DNA from: Chloroflexota bacterium
Lineage (GTDB): Bacteria; Chloroflexota; Anaerolineae; Aggregatilineales; Phototrophicaceae
Direction of reading: 5' to 3'
NCBI GenBank assembly: GCA_028873975.1
Contig: JAPPMO010000023.1
Location: 1 to 62,451, forward strand
DNA length: 62,451 bases
The translations under genes were made by a program, and so were the position numbers. Under the pieces are notes generated by a model. The model was not told the DNA's origin and did no database searches. It was given only the letters and a program-made list of their open reading frames with translations. This document shows, piece by piece, positions 16,787-25,881 of the stretch (within the stretch, counting starts at the first letter, position 1; each line of letters starts with the position of its first letter).

Positions 16787-16865
16787 TCCAGCGTTACAAG
16801 CAGATCATGAGCGGACGGCTGCAAGGCAGAGTCGTGATTGTCAAAGCGGCAGGAATTGCATTTCC

Positions 16866-18365
16866 ATGAGTTCAAGATCCCGTTCAGCCAGCCCGCGCAT
16901 CGCCATCGGCGGCATCCTGCACGAGACCCATACCTTCATGGAGCAGCCCACGACACTGGCGGACTTCGAAGCGGGTTCGCTTTGCCGTGGCGAAGATGTA
17001 CTGCGGGAAATGGGCGGGACGCGCTCCGGCATCGGCGGCATGATCGAGGCGGCTTCCGTCAGAGCCTGGCGATTGCTGCCGACGCTCTACGCCACAGCCA
17101 TGCCCGCCGGAACGGTTGCGGACGACGCCTATCAAAGGCTGCTGAGGGATCTGCTGGACCGCCTGCGCGGGGCGCTGCCCCTGGACGGCCTTCTGCTGGC
17201 TCTGCACGGAGCCATGGTCGCGGAGGGCGAGCTTGACGTAGAAGCGGATATCGTGGCGCGCGCGCGAAACATCGTGGGCAAGGAGACGCCGATCGTCGTG
17301 CTCTTGGATATGCACGGCAACATCAGTCCCGGTTTGGTCGAAGCGGCGGATGCGCTGCTGGCTTACGATACCAATCCGCATATCGATACCCATGCGCGCG
17401 GCCTCGAAGCAGTCGACATCATGGCGCGCCTGCTGCGGCGGCAGATCGTCCCGACAGCAGCCTATGCCCGCCCGGCTCTGCTGCTGCCGCCGCAAAGCAC
17501 CGGCACGGACGACGAACCGCTCTCGCTCGTACAGGCCCGGGCTGCCGAAATGGAAGCCGAAGCCGCCGTGGTCTGCATTGCGGTGATGGCGGGTTTCGCT
17601 TATGCCGATACCCCCTATTGCGGCGCCAGCATCATCGTCACGACCGATAATCAGCCGCAACTGGCGCGGCGATACGCGCGCGAATTAAGCGACCTGCTGC
17701 GCGCCCGCCGCGATAGCGCCGCGCCGTGTTTCCTCGATCCGGCCGAGGCTGTCGCGCAAGCCGCGCAATTCGCAAGCGGACCCGTCATCCTGGTCGATTC
17801 AGCCGACAATATCGGCGGCGGCACGCCGGGCGACGGCACCGATGCCTTGGCGGCAATGCTGGATCACGACGTGCAAGAGGGCGCGATCGTACTGGCGGAT
17901 GCAGAAGCCGTGGCAATTTGCCGGGAGACGGGAACAGGCGGGACGGTCACGCTGGATCTTGGCGCCAAGTCGGACAACTGGCATGGCCAGCCAAGGCGCG
18001 TGACCGGGCGGGTTGAGGCGCTTTCCGACGGCGTCTTCAAGCCCGAATTGCCGGACAATCACTTCGCCGCCTTTTATGGGGACGAAGTGAATATGGGCAA
18101 GTGCGCCTGGCTGCGCGTCGGCGGCCTTAATATCCTCTTGACCGAGCGCAAGACGCCGCCCATGGACTTGGCGCAGTTGCGGCATATCGGCATCATCCCC
18201 GAAGCGCAGCGGATGATCGTGGTCAAATCGGCCGTGGCTTATCGCGCCGCCTACCTGCCGATCGCGGCGGCCGTGATCGAGATGGATACGGCGGGACTAT
18301 GCAGCGCCAATTTGGCGCGCTTTCCTTACCGGCATCTCAAACGGCCCGTTTTTCCCCTGGATTGA
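16866..18365 (+). CDS. M81 family metallopeptidase (microcystinase MlrC-like)
   Basis: 499 residues from the ATG at 16866, which follows an AGGAA site. An upstream in-frame extension overlaps the end of thrC and is rejected. Family landmarks are GGILHETHTF, ALHGAMVAEGELDVEADIV, LLDMHGNIS and DTNPHIDTHARGLEA, which carry the predicted zinc ligands (His and Asp). Members cleave small or cyclic peptides such as linearised microcystin, but most have unknown substrates. It follows thrC closely on the same strand. Function beyond the family is not inferred. Confidence 0.85.
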   Translation: MSSRSRSASPRIAIGGILHETHTFMEQPTTLADFEAGSLCRGEDVLREMGGTRSGIGGMIEAASVRAWRLLPTLYATAMPAGTVADDAYQRLLRDLLDRLRGALPLDGLLLALHGAMVAEGELDVEADIVARARNIVGKETPIVVLLDMHGNISPGLVEAADALLAYDTNPHIDTHARGLEAVDIMARLLRRQIVPTAAYARPALLLPPQSTGTDDEPLSLVQARAAEMEAEAAVVCIAVMAGFAYADTPYCGASIIVTTDNQPQLARRYARELSDLLRARRDSAAPCFLDPAEAVAQAAQFASGPVILVDSADNIGGGTPGDGTDALAAMLDHDVQEGAIVLADAEAVAICRETGTGGTVTLDLGAKSDNWHGQPRRVTGRVEALSDGVFKPELPDNHFAAFYGDEVNMGKCAWLRVGGLNILLTERKTPPMDLAQLRHIGIIPEAQRMIVVKSAVAYRAAYLPIAAAVIEMDTAGLCSANLARFPYRHLKRPVFPLD

Positions 18366-18583
18366 TTGCCTCTTGGCTTGCGGCGGCGGGTGAAGCGCAG
18401 GACAATCGCGTCTAATCCAATCTATACCGAAAATCACATAAACCTGTACTTGCCCCGAAAACGGGAGACCGGGGGAATGGGTTTGGGATGGGGTGAAAAT
18501 GAATGAATTTGCCACAGTAGCAGACAAGCCCGCCCGTCCATTACAATAATGGACATGATTGACCTTTCCCGACGAGACTTTCA

Positions 18584-19615
18584 ATGAGCGACTCGCAGGC
18601 AAAGCCGGCTCGCTTCGCGCGAAGTCGCGCCCTGCTCTTCCTGATCGCCTCGCTGGCCATCAGCGCGCTGCTCATCGTCGCCATGACCTGGTTCGTGATC
18701 GGCTCCCCGCCGCGCGCGCAAGCCGTCGCCGTCGCTTCGGGCGTCACCGTCTCCGAATTCGTCGCCCTGCCCGATGACGATGCCTATCCGGCGGCGCTGG
18801 CGATCGGCACTGACGGCACAGTCTATACCGGCAGTTACCAAAGCGGCGCCCTGTGGGCCATCAGCCGCGACAGCCTCCTCAGCGAAATCCCGGGCAGCCG
18901 CGAGCGCATCGGCTCGGTCACAGGCTTGGACGTGGCCCCCGATGGCAGGCTCTATATCCTCGACCGCATCACCCCGCTGGACGCAAAAGGCGCGCTGGTC
19001 TGGACTTATGCGGATGGCGCGCTCAACGCGGTCCTGGAGATCCCGCATAGCGAGACGCTCGGCTTGGCGCTGCCTGATGATATCGCCCTCGACAGCGCCG
19101 GCGAGATTTACATCAGCGATCGCAAAACAGGCCGCGTCTGGCGCTACACAAGGGCTGGCGAGGCGCTCGCTGTCTTTTGGCAATTGCCCTGTGGCGAAAC
19201 TTGCGCGGCGACGGGCTTGGCTTATGACCCCGGCAATGACGCTATGCTGATCACGGACAGCGAAACGGACAGGATCTACCGCGTCGCTGTCGGCGGCGCC
19301 GGTGAAAACGCGGGTCGCGCCGAGCGCATCTATGTCGACCAAGCGGATAGCGGCTACGGCATGGACGGGCTCACGGTTAGCCCGAACGGCGAAATCTACA
19401 TCGCGCTGCTGGCCTGGAATCGTGTCGCGAAGCTCCAGGACGGAGAGCTGATCATGCTGGCGCGCGACTTTCGCGGCGCCAGCGATGTCGCTTATGACGC
19501 CGATTCGGACAGGCTCTTCGTCAGCAACTGGAATCAGTTCAGTCTGGGATTCGGCACGCGCCCGCAGTTGCCCTTCGCCCTGGACGTGATTGATCTGTCG
19601 CCCAAATCCGACTAA
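18584..19615 (+). CDS. Membrane-anchored SMP-30/NHL-like beta-propeller protein
   Basis: 343 residues. A single membrane span near residues 10-35 (LLFLIASLAISALLIVAMTW) is followed by an extracellular domain with repeated blades of the type GLDVAPDGRLYILD, DIALDSAGEIYISDR and GLTVSPNGEIYIAL. This spacing is typical of SMP-30/gluconolactonase or NHL six-bladed propellers, often sugar lactonases or binding proteins. No catalytic set can be assigned with confidence. It precedes the LysM-M23 gene by about 110 nt on the same strand. Confidence 0.75.
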   Translation: MSDSQAKPARFARSRALLFLIASLAISALLIVAMTWFVIGSPPRAQAVAVASGVTVSEFVALPDDDAYPAALAIGTDGTVYTGSYQSGALWAISRDSLLSEIPGSRERIGSVTGLDVAPDGRLYILDRITPLDAKGALVWTYADGALNAVLEIPHSETLGLALPDDIALDSAGEIYISDRKTGRVWRYTRAGEALAVFWQLPCGETCAATGLAYDPGNDAMLITDSETDRIYRVAVGGAGENAGRAERIYVDQADSGYGMDGLTVSPNGEIYIALLAWNRVAKLQDGELIMLARDFRGASDVAYDADSDRLFVSNWNQFSLGFGTRPQLPFALDVIDLSPKSD

Positions 19616-19722
19616 ACCCGCTTGACCCGCGCCTTCGGCTCGGTTAGGCTGGATACTAATGTAATGCCTCGGACAGCGCTGGCTCAGCCTCGCGGCGACC
19701 GAAGTCCCACAGGCGTGTCATT

Positions 19723-20961
19723 ATGAGCAGTTCATTCAACTTCAAACAGAGCCGCCCCACCCTGATTTCTCCCCATGGGCGCGTCGAGCGACTGCCGCTG
19801 TGGAGGCGGGCGACCGGTTGCTTGTTCTTGTTGATCGCGCTGATCTTGCTGGGCGCAAGCGCCGGACTGGTGCTGACGGCGCCCTCCCCCGCCGGCGAGG
19901 ACGGCGGCGCTTTTTCCGCCGCGACAGCCGAAGCCAGCGAAGTCGCCGCGACAGCCACCGACGGGCCGCGAGCGACGCATACCAACGCGCCTGCTGAAGC
20001 AGTCGAGGCAGCCCTGTCGCGGCCCGCAGCGACGCTCAGCAGCGCGCAAATCGCCGATCTGCTGGCGACGCCGCCGGAAATCGTCGATGAAGAAGAAGTT
20101 ATGGCAATCACAGGACTCAGTTACGATCCCTTCACCATCGCGCCCAACCGCAGCCGCAGCCGAATGACGAGCTACACAGTCCTGCGCGGGGACACCGTCG
20201 ATACGATCTCCAGGCGCTTCGGGCTCAGCCGCGAGACCATCGCCTGGTGCAATAGCTATCGCAAGGCGCAAATCCTGTTCACGGGCGATATCCTTAACAT
20301 TCCGCCCGCTGACGGCGCCTGCCACACCGTATTAGCCAGCCAGGGCAAGGACATCAGCGCCATCGCCGAGCAGTACAGCATCGATGATCCATTTCTAATC
20401 ATCGACGCCCCCGCCAACGACTTGCCGGAAATCTCCCCGGACACGCAACTGCCCAGCGGCACAAGGCTCTTTATCCCGGGCGGCGTGGGTTCGATCATCA
20501 CCTGGGACGCCCCGGTCGAAGAAGACGCCGCCGGCAATGTGATCGCCTTCGCGCGCGGGCATCCCAATAGCTGTGGCGCGGTAGCCGGCGGCGGCACCTT
20601 CTGGACCAATCCGCTGCCCAACGGCAGCTACGTGCGCGGATTTTACGCCGGCCACAGCGGCATCGACATCGCAGCGAGGACGGGCACGCCGATTTTGGCG
20701 GCAAATGGCGGACCGGTCCTCTATGCTGGCTGGAACAGCTGGGGTTACGGCAATACCGTCGTCATCGGCCACGGACCCTTCTCGACGCTCTACGGGCACA
20801 TGAACAGCCTGGCCGTGCGCTGCGGGAACGTGGTCGCGGCCGGTCAGATTATCGGCTACGTCGGCAGCACGGGCAATTCCTCGGGACCGCATTTGCACTT
20901 CGAGATTCGCTACCGCAACCAGCCGCAGGATCCCTCGGCGACTTTTGGGATTGGTTGGTAG
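19723..20961 (+). CDS. LysM and M23 peptidase domain protein (murein endopeptidase-like)
   Basis: 412 residues. One membrane span near residues 30-52 anchors it, followed by an Ala/Thr-rich linker and a LysM domain at about 149-195 (YTVLRGDTVDTISRRFG), possibly followed by a second, degenerate LysM. The M23 domain occupies about 300-405, with HSGID (first zinc His and Asp), GHM and the HLHFEI zinc motif intact. Such proteins cut peptide cross-bridges in peptidoglycan or activate other wall hydrolases. The intact zinc ligands suggest an active enzyme on the outer face of the membrane. Confidence 0.9.
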   Translation: MSSSFNFKQSRPTLISPHGRVERLPLWRRATGCLFLLIALILLGASAGLVLTAPSPAGEDGGAFSAATAEASEVAATATDGPRATHTNAPAEAVEAALSRPAATLSSAQIADLLATPPEIVDEEEVMAITGLSYDPFTIAPNRSRSRMTSYTVLRGDTVDTISRRFGLSRETIAWCNSYRKAQILFTGDILNIPPADGACHTVLASQGKDISAIAEQYSIDDPFLIIDAPANDLPEISPDTQLPSGTRLFIPGGVGSIITWDAPVEEDAAGNVIAFARGHPNSCGAVAGGGTFWTNPLPNGSYVRGFYAGHSGIDIAARTGTPILAANGGPVLYAGWNSWGYGNTVVIGHGPFSTLYGHMNSLAVRCGNVVAAGQIIGYVGSTGNSSGPHLHFEIRYRNQPQDPSATFGIGW

Positions 20962-21183
20962 GTTGGCGATTGCAAACCCGTCTTGACAACGTTCGCTCCT
21001 ATTTTAGGGGGTAAGTTGCATCGCCTTTGTGAATACCGCCAGTTTGGACCTTAAGCTGTGGTAACAAACCTCGCTGCACTCGCCAGCGGGGTTAAAGGAG
21101 GCCCTGGATACCGGTGAGGTTATTCCGCAATAGAATATACAGTAGCCAAGTCACAGCATTTTGAGTACAATATATCGTTGCCT

Positions 21184-22146
21184 TCAACCCAAAAGTTGAG
21201 ACCGTATCGGCTCCATAGCCTGATTAAAACTTTTGGCTCCTTCGTATACATTTATCATCAGGTCCTGAATCTCTTCTGCACTTAGAAGCCCATTGACTAT
21301 AATCTTGGTCTCAATACCTAGTTGTTTCAATACTGCGTTCATCTTGCATATGATTTCGCTTCTTAGGTCAGCCAATACTTGATGAAACTTCAGATACCTT
21401 ACGGCAGAATAAAAGTCAGTCACATACTGATCTTCCCATATAGTAGACATCCAGCCCCAGTTGCGCATGGCTTTGGTGACAGCCCGATGCTTAGCATACG
21501 AAGAATCTTTCAATACAAAGTCTGAATCGTAGCTTAATTCGCCAAGTTTCTCACTGTAAAAGGTGGGAACAATTTTGCTTGCCTTTTCCAAAATCTCCAA
21601 GCTAAGCCGCTGGGCACTTGAAGATCCCAAGTGCTCTGGCAGCCGAAAGACAATGGCTTTTTTCTTCGGAAGGTCTACGGTTGTTTCATCAAAGGACGTT
21701 TCATCTAACCGCGTTCTGCTTTGACGTACATATTGTCGCCGCTCTTGTACATCCCCGGAAATCCACACCAGCGCAGGCGACGGATCTTTAATACACTTTT
21801 GCTCACTCGCGGTCGCGATCTCCCAAAAGCTTACTCCTTTTATTGCCAGATCGCTGGCCACGAAACGAACAAACTTATCTACGATCTCCGCTACTTCGGT
21901 TCGATAATCAACCCCTCCATATCTGAGAAATTGATACGGCTCTGCAAATAATATCGCGACCTCAAATAGTAAATCTTCATTCCCTGGCACAAATTCAAAG
22001 GCAGATGGCTCGCTCTTAGATACCCGAACCGGCAAGATTTGCAGACGTACATCTTCGCGAAACTTGTGGACATACGTACTGTCTAAGAGTTGATCCAGTT
22101 GTGGGGCATATCCCCGTGAAAACTTTGTTATGCGATCAATCTGCAT
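21184..22146 (-). CDS. Protein of unknown function, second gene of A+T-rich module
   Basis: 320 residues from the ATG at 22146, which overlaps the end of the upstream gene by 11 nt and has GAGGAT about 9 nt before it; a longer frame starting at 22182 would overlap more. No signal peptide or membrane span is visible, and I recognise no catalytic motif. The middle is charged and may be disordered (ETSFDETTVDLPKKK). Codon use is clearly more A+T-rich than in the flanking genes, as in its partner at 22136-24742. The overlap implies coupled translation and a joint function. Confidence 0.7.
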   Translation of the reverse strand: MQIDRITKFSRGYAPQLDQLLDSTYVHKFREDVRLQILPVRVSKSEPSAFEFVPGNEDLLFEVAILFAEPYQFLRYGGVDYRTEVAEIVDKFVRFVASDLAIKGVSFWEIATASEQKCIKDPSPALVWISGDVQERRQYVRQSRTRLDETSFDETTVDLPKKKAIVFRLPEHLGSSSAQRLSLEILEKASKIVPTFYSEKLGELSYDSDFVLKDSSYAKHRAVTKAMRNWGWMSTIWEDQYVTDFYSAVRYLKFHQVLADLRSEIICKMNAVLKQLGIETKIIVNGLLSAEEIQDLMINVYEGAKSFNQAMEPIRSQLLG

Positions 22147-24742
22147 CGGCGATATCCTCGAAGTCCTCCGGTTGAAATCCATATTGAGCTTCTAACTCGC
22201 GCTGATTCTCAATACTTTGTCTGATGTCACGAAGCCTTCGCCAGTCTGACTTTAGGAACTGCAGCTTTTCTGCAAGATACATCTCAATAAATATGTCGTC
22301 GGGTTCAAAAGGCATAGATGCAAAGTCCTCTCTTGGAGCAACAGTTCGTATACAAAGGCTTGGATGACGACGCACAAAAATGTGAAAGGCCATACGCCCA
22401 CCATTCTTGTCGAGTGGCAAGAGCGGAAGCTCTTTAAGGACGTGTTGGAATTTCTGCCGCCAACTATCCCTTGTATGTGAGAGTACGACCAACATCAGAG
22501 ATCTTTTGGACAACGCGACCAGTTGCATCATCATGGCAAGCGATTCATACATTCCTGTGTTAACCAGGTTCTGACTCCAAATATTCGTGCAGGAGTCCCA
22601 CAACGAACTATCCTGGTGAAACTCGCTAAATAGATAAGCGTATCCGCTTAGCGCTAGCAAGTCAGATATCGGCTCAACGGTAAACCTGATATTCTGTGGA
22701 GGTTGCCAGTCCGCTGTCTCCATAGCAACTGCATCCTTTGTAGCAAGGGCACCTTGAAAATAGCTTTGAAAAATAATGGCGGCGAGTTCACCGTCACCGG
22801 ATCTGAGGGCGTTGAAATACTCTTCCCCCAATGTTCTGACGGCTTGCCCTAGTAAGTCAGGGGTGTCACCCGCTGTAAAGAAATCACTAACTACCAATTT
22901 AGGAATACATCTGGCAAGGTTCATTATGAGCATCCTCTTCAAACTGACAATCTCTTGGACAGTGGATTGGGGGTCAATTTCGGCAAACGGTAGCTCCGTG
23001 AGTATCCGGTGATCTTCTATGTCTCGCATCACATTGAACAGACTCTGGCTATGGAATTCCAGTTTATGAAGATACTCTAAGCCGCTAATGACCAAGAGCG
23101 TAGCCGCGTGATTTAACTCGGAGTTAATCAAGTTATTCGAATCATTAATGTAGTAGTGTCGACCAAGCTCTTTCAATGCGGTCAACTGTTTCTTCAAAGA
23201 TTCAGCAACCGGCTGCACCGCCAACTGGCAAATATACCACGGGGCCGAAACAACATCGCCCTGTGTTTCCAATTCGAACTTGATTTTACTTCGCAGACGA
23301 TTTAAATCAGAAAGAATAAAAGTTGGTAGATTCCTCACATAGAGATCCTTCTCGTCTTGCCAGTCAATTTGCTTCACCTCATCTGTGAGACAGGAAATGC
23401 TAAGATTACGCAACCGTTCGAAAAAGCTCAAGAGTATCGTAATTGGTAGGAAACTGAGGTCAGATATGAGTTGTAGTTGTTCAAGCCGCTCTGTTCTCGA
23501 CAAAGTGGATTCTTGAGCAATTAGACATGTGTATAGTGACCGATACAGTGCTAACACCGATCTTGCCGCTATTTCTATGTGATGTTCCGCACCCAATTCA
23601 TTGAAGGCAATGTGACTTGTGCGCACAATCTCGGACGCCACGAGAAAATCGGATTCTCTGACCACACTTTGAAACACATCTTCAAAGAAAGTAAGAAGTG
23701 TCTCCTCGAGCCAATCGAAATCAGGAGATTGTTCGGGCCGCAAACCAGTATATGTGCCAAGTGCAAGCTGAACTTCAGTGGGATTGGCTAGATACCAGTT
23801 CCTGTGCCTATCGCGCTTTGCGTACCAAGCGCTATCTATCGGAATACGTCGCTTTCGCCGTACGTATTCGGCCAGAAACCCCAGTGAAACGCTGATCAAC
23901 GGAATCACCGAATCACGCCTAAGATTCTGTTTTTCGACGACTATTCTGCCAATCGACTTTAGTTTTTGGGCTTCTTCATGAGTTACCCTCATTCGAAAAT
24001 CTTGAATTGCTGTGTCAAGCCCGGCGAAACTAGTGCTAACAGCGTCGTGAGAACCTTTCTCAAGATTCTCTATTACTGTTGTGACCAGGTATGTAGGATT
24101 AAAGAAAAACAGTGTGCGCCTCCCGACAAAAACGAACATCGGTATAGCCAATATTCCAACGATTAGGACCACTACCATGGAAATTAGTGGTCGAACACTA
24201 AAGACCACCGCGCCGCCCAATGTCATCAACGTAAATACAATTAGGTTTGTCAACAGTAAAGTGGCAACACGGTTTAACGGCTCGTGGATCAGCAGGTTAC
24301 GTATGTTCTCAGGGACCTCTACATATAGGGTACCGATTACTGTATTGAAGTTCGTGAAGTAAAGGGAAAGAAAGAGCCCGGTAACAGTAAGGATAGCAAC
24401 GAGTAACCCATCATATGCCGCGACCGAAGCGTCGGATATGTTTGGAAATGGTGTAGGAATTGTCACATCAGTTGATAGCATGAACTGCGGCAAGAATGAG
24501 AAGATAGCCGCTAATACTCCACCGGGAATCGCCCAAGAAACCGACTTGTAAGCAAGTTTTATCAAAGCTTGAAGTTGAGAGTAAACAGTCGAACCGCGGT
24601 GTCGTAATCTCAAAATGAGCCAAGTTGCTTTGAACCGCCAGTTTCCTCGTTGGCGTCTAAAACTCCAGAATTTACTCCGTTCCTGGATACTTAGCCGAAA
24701 TCGTTCACATCGTAGTGTTATGAGTTGACGAATATTTCGCAT
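22136..24742 (-). CDS. Large membrane protein of unknown function with four N-terminal spans
   Basis: 868 residues. A basic N-terminus (Arg/Lys-rich, 1-50) is followed by four predicted membrane spans at about 68-90, 111-130, 159-182 and 186-207, then about 660 residues of mostly helical, soluble sequence with no motif I can name. The arrangement of the first spans faintly recalls DUF2254 membrane proteins, but the similarity is too weak to call. It is the first gene of a two-gene operon with 21184-22146, is more A+T-rich than its surroundings and is flanked by ordinary chromosomal genes, suggesting acquisition by transfer. A consensus -10 (TATAAT) lies 50 nt upstream. Confidence 0.75.
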   Translation of the reverse strand: MRNIRQLITLRCERFRLSIQERSKFWSFRRQRGNWRFKATWLILRLRHRGSTVYSQLQALIKLAYKSVSWAIPGGVLAAIFSFLPQFMLSTDVTIPTPFPNISDASVAAYDGLLVAILTVTGLFLSLYFTNFNTVIGTLYVEVPENIRNLLIHEPLNRVATLLLTNLIVFTLMTLGGAVVFSVRPLISMVVVLIVGILAIPMFVFVGRRTLFFFNPTYLVTTVIENLEKGSHDAVSTSFAGLDTAIQDFRMRVTHEEAQKLKSIGRIVVEKQNLRRDSVIPLISVSLGFLAEYVRRKRRIPIDSAWYAKRDRHRNWYLANPTEVQLALGTYTGLRPEQSPDFDWLEETLLTFFEDVFQSVVRESDFLVASEIVRTSHIAFNELGAEHHIEIAARSVLALYRSLYTCLIAQESTLSRTERLEQLQLISDLSFLPITILLSFFERLRNLSISCLTDEVKQIDWQDEKDLYVRNLPTFILSDLNRLRSKIKFELETQGDVVSAPWYICQLAVQPVAESLKKQLTALKELGRHYYINDSNNLINSELNHAATLLVISGLEYLHKLEFHSQSLFNVMRDIEDHRILTELPFAEIDPQSTVQEIVSLKRMLIMNLARCIPKLVVSDFFTAGDTPDLLGQAVRTLGEEYFNALRSGDGELAAIIFQSYFQGALATKDAVAMETADWQPPQNIRFTVEPISDLLALSGYAYLFSEFHQDSSLWDSCTNIWSQNLVNTGMYESLAMMMQLVALSKRSLMLVVLSHTRDSWRQKFQHVLKELPLLPLDKNGGRMAFHIFVRRHPSLCIRTVAPREDFASMPFEPDDIFIEMYLAEKLQFLKSDWRRLRDIRQSIENQRELEAQYGFQPEDFEDIADAD

Positions 24743-24791
24743 GCCCTTCTCTCGACATTGCTAGTGAGTTCTATCGCTGCACCCGCGCAGC

Positions 24792-24797
24792 ATTATA
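24792..24797 (-). promoter_or_regulatory. Candidate -10 box for the A+T-rich two-gene module
   Basis: TATAAT on the minus strand, 50 nt before the ATG at 24742. A T-rich tract lies just upstream of it; no good -35 is seen at 16-18 nt. Confidence 0.35.
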
Positions 24798-24945
24798 CAC
24801 AAAAAAATGATAGTATTTCACACGGCCCATACCCGCCATAATCACAAATTCCCATACCTGTCCCCATCTGCTAAAATCGGCGCCTGTGCGGGCCGCGCCC
24901 TACAGTCGCCGCAAAAGCCAATTCACATATAGGGAAGGACATTTT

Positions 24946-25458
24946 ATGACCGCCTTCGCGACAGTGGAGGAAGCCTGGCGGGTTTTGTGCGACGGCGATG
25001 ACGAGCATGTTCGCGCCGAAGCCATCGTCTTCCTGGGCGAAAATCGCTACGCGCCCTCCGTGCCGCGCCTGGCCGATCTCGTCCGCCAAGCGGACCCGGG
25101 GACGCGCTATCTGGCTGCCAAGGCGCTGGGGCAGATCGGCGACGAAGCGGAAGCGGCTGTGCCGACGCTCCTGAACGCCCTGCGCGATAACGACATGTTC
25201 TTGCGCGCGGGCATCGCCGGCGCTTTGATCCAGATTGGTCCGCCCGCTGTCCCCGGCTTGACGCAAGCGCTCTTCGACCCCAGCAGCGCCGTCAAGCGTG
25301 CCGCATGCAAAGCCTTGGGCAAGATCGGCAGCGAACGCGCGGTCCCCGCCTTGAAATACTCCTTGAATGACAGCAACGCCGGCGTGCGCAAGTTCGCGCG
25401 CGAGGCGCTCAAGCGGATTGATACGCCGGAGGCTCGCGCGGCGTTGGGAGGAGGGTAG
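24946..25458 (+). CDS. HEAT-repeat (PBS lyase-type) protein
   Basis: 170 residues from the ATG at 24946, preceded by AGGGAAGGA; a longer frame starting at 24886 is rejected. At least four helical repeats of about 31 residues are visible, with the recurrent pattern A-x-x-A-L-G-x-I-G (for example LAAKALGQIGD, ACKALGKIGS). Such proteins are scaffolds, some related to phycobilin lyases, that bind other proteins. No partner is evident from the neighbours. Confidence 0.82.
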   Translation: MTAFATVEEAWRVLCDGDDEHVRAEAIVFLGENRYAPSVPRLADLVRQADPGTRYLAAKALGQIGDEAEAAVPTLLNALRDNDMFLRAGIAGALIQIGPPAVPGLTQALFDPSSAVKRAACKALGKIGSERAVPALKYSLNDSNAGVRKFAREALKRIDTPEARAALGGG

Positions 25459-25881
25459 ACGACTTGCCACAATATACCTGCGTAGCGGCGGACTGGGCTG
25501 GTCAATACTTTACTTTTTTACCTGCGCGCTAGTAAGTCAACGGTTTAATTTATTGACCTCTTTCTGTCCCAAATTGAGCAGCGCAGCAAGATACTGTCCT
25601 GCACAACTATTTTCTGGATTGGGCATAGGCCAAAGCGCCTGGCCCGATAACATGCCTGCTGCTAACTCATTGATCGTTTACAATAGAAAGATCAGGATTA
25701 TCCAGAACGGTGACGCGGCCGATGCCTTCGAGGCTTGAAGCCTGAGTTGTGGCCCGGCAATTGTCATATCTGGATCAGAATCGCGCGGATAATCTACGCC
25801 GAATTTCGCGCCGAAATCGGATTTGCTGTGTAGACTTTTTACAGGAGTCTAAACCAGAGGGCGGATCGAGAGGAAACCCGC
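25459..25881. other. Intergenic region, no gene seen
   Basis: About 420 nt of moderately A+T-rich sequence between the HEAT-repeat and membrane-protein genes. Short open frames exist but none has both a ribosome-binding site and a recognisable product. No terminator-like hairpin or dispersed repeat was found. Confidence 0.5.
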
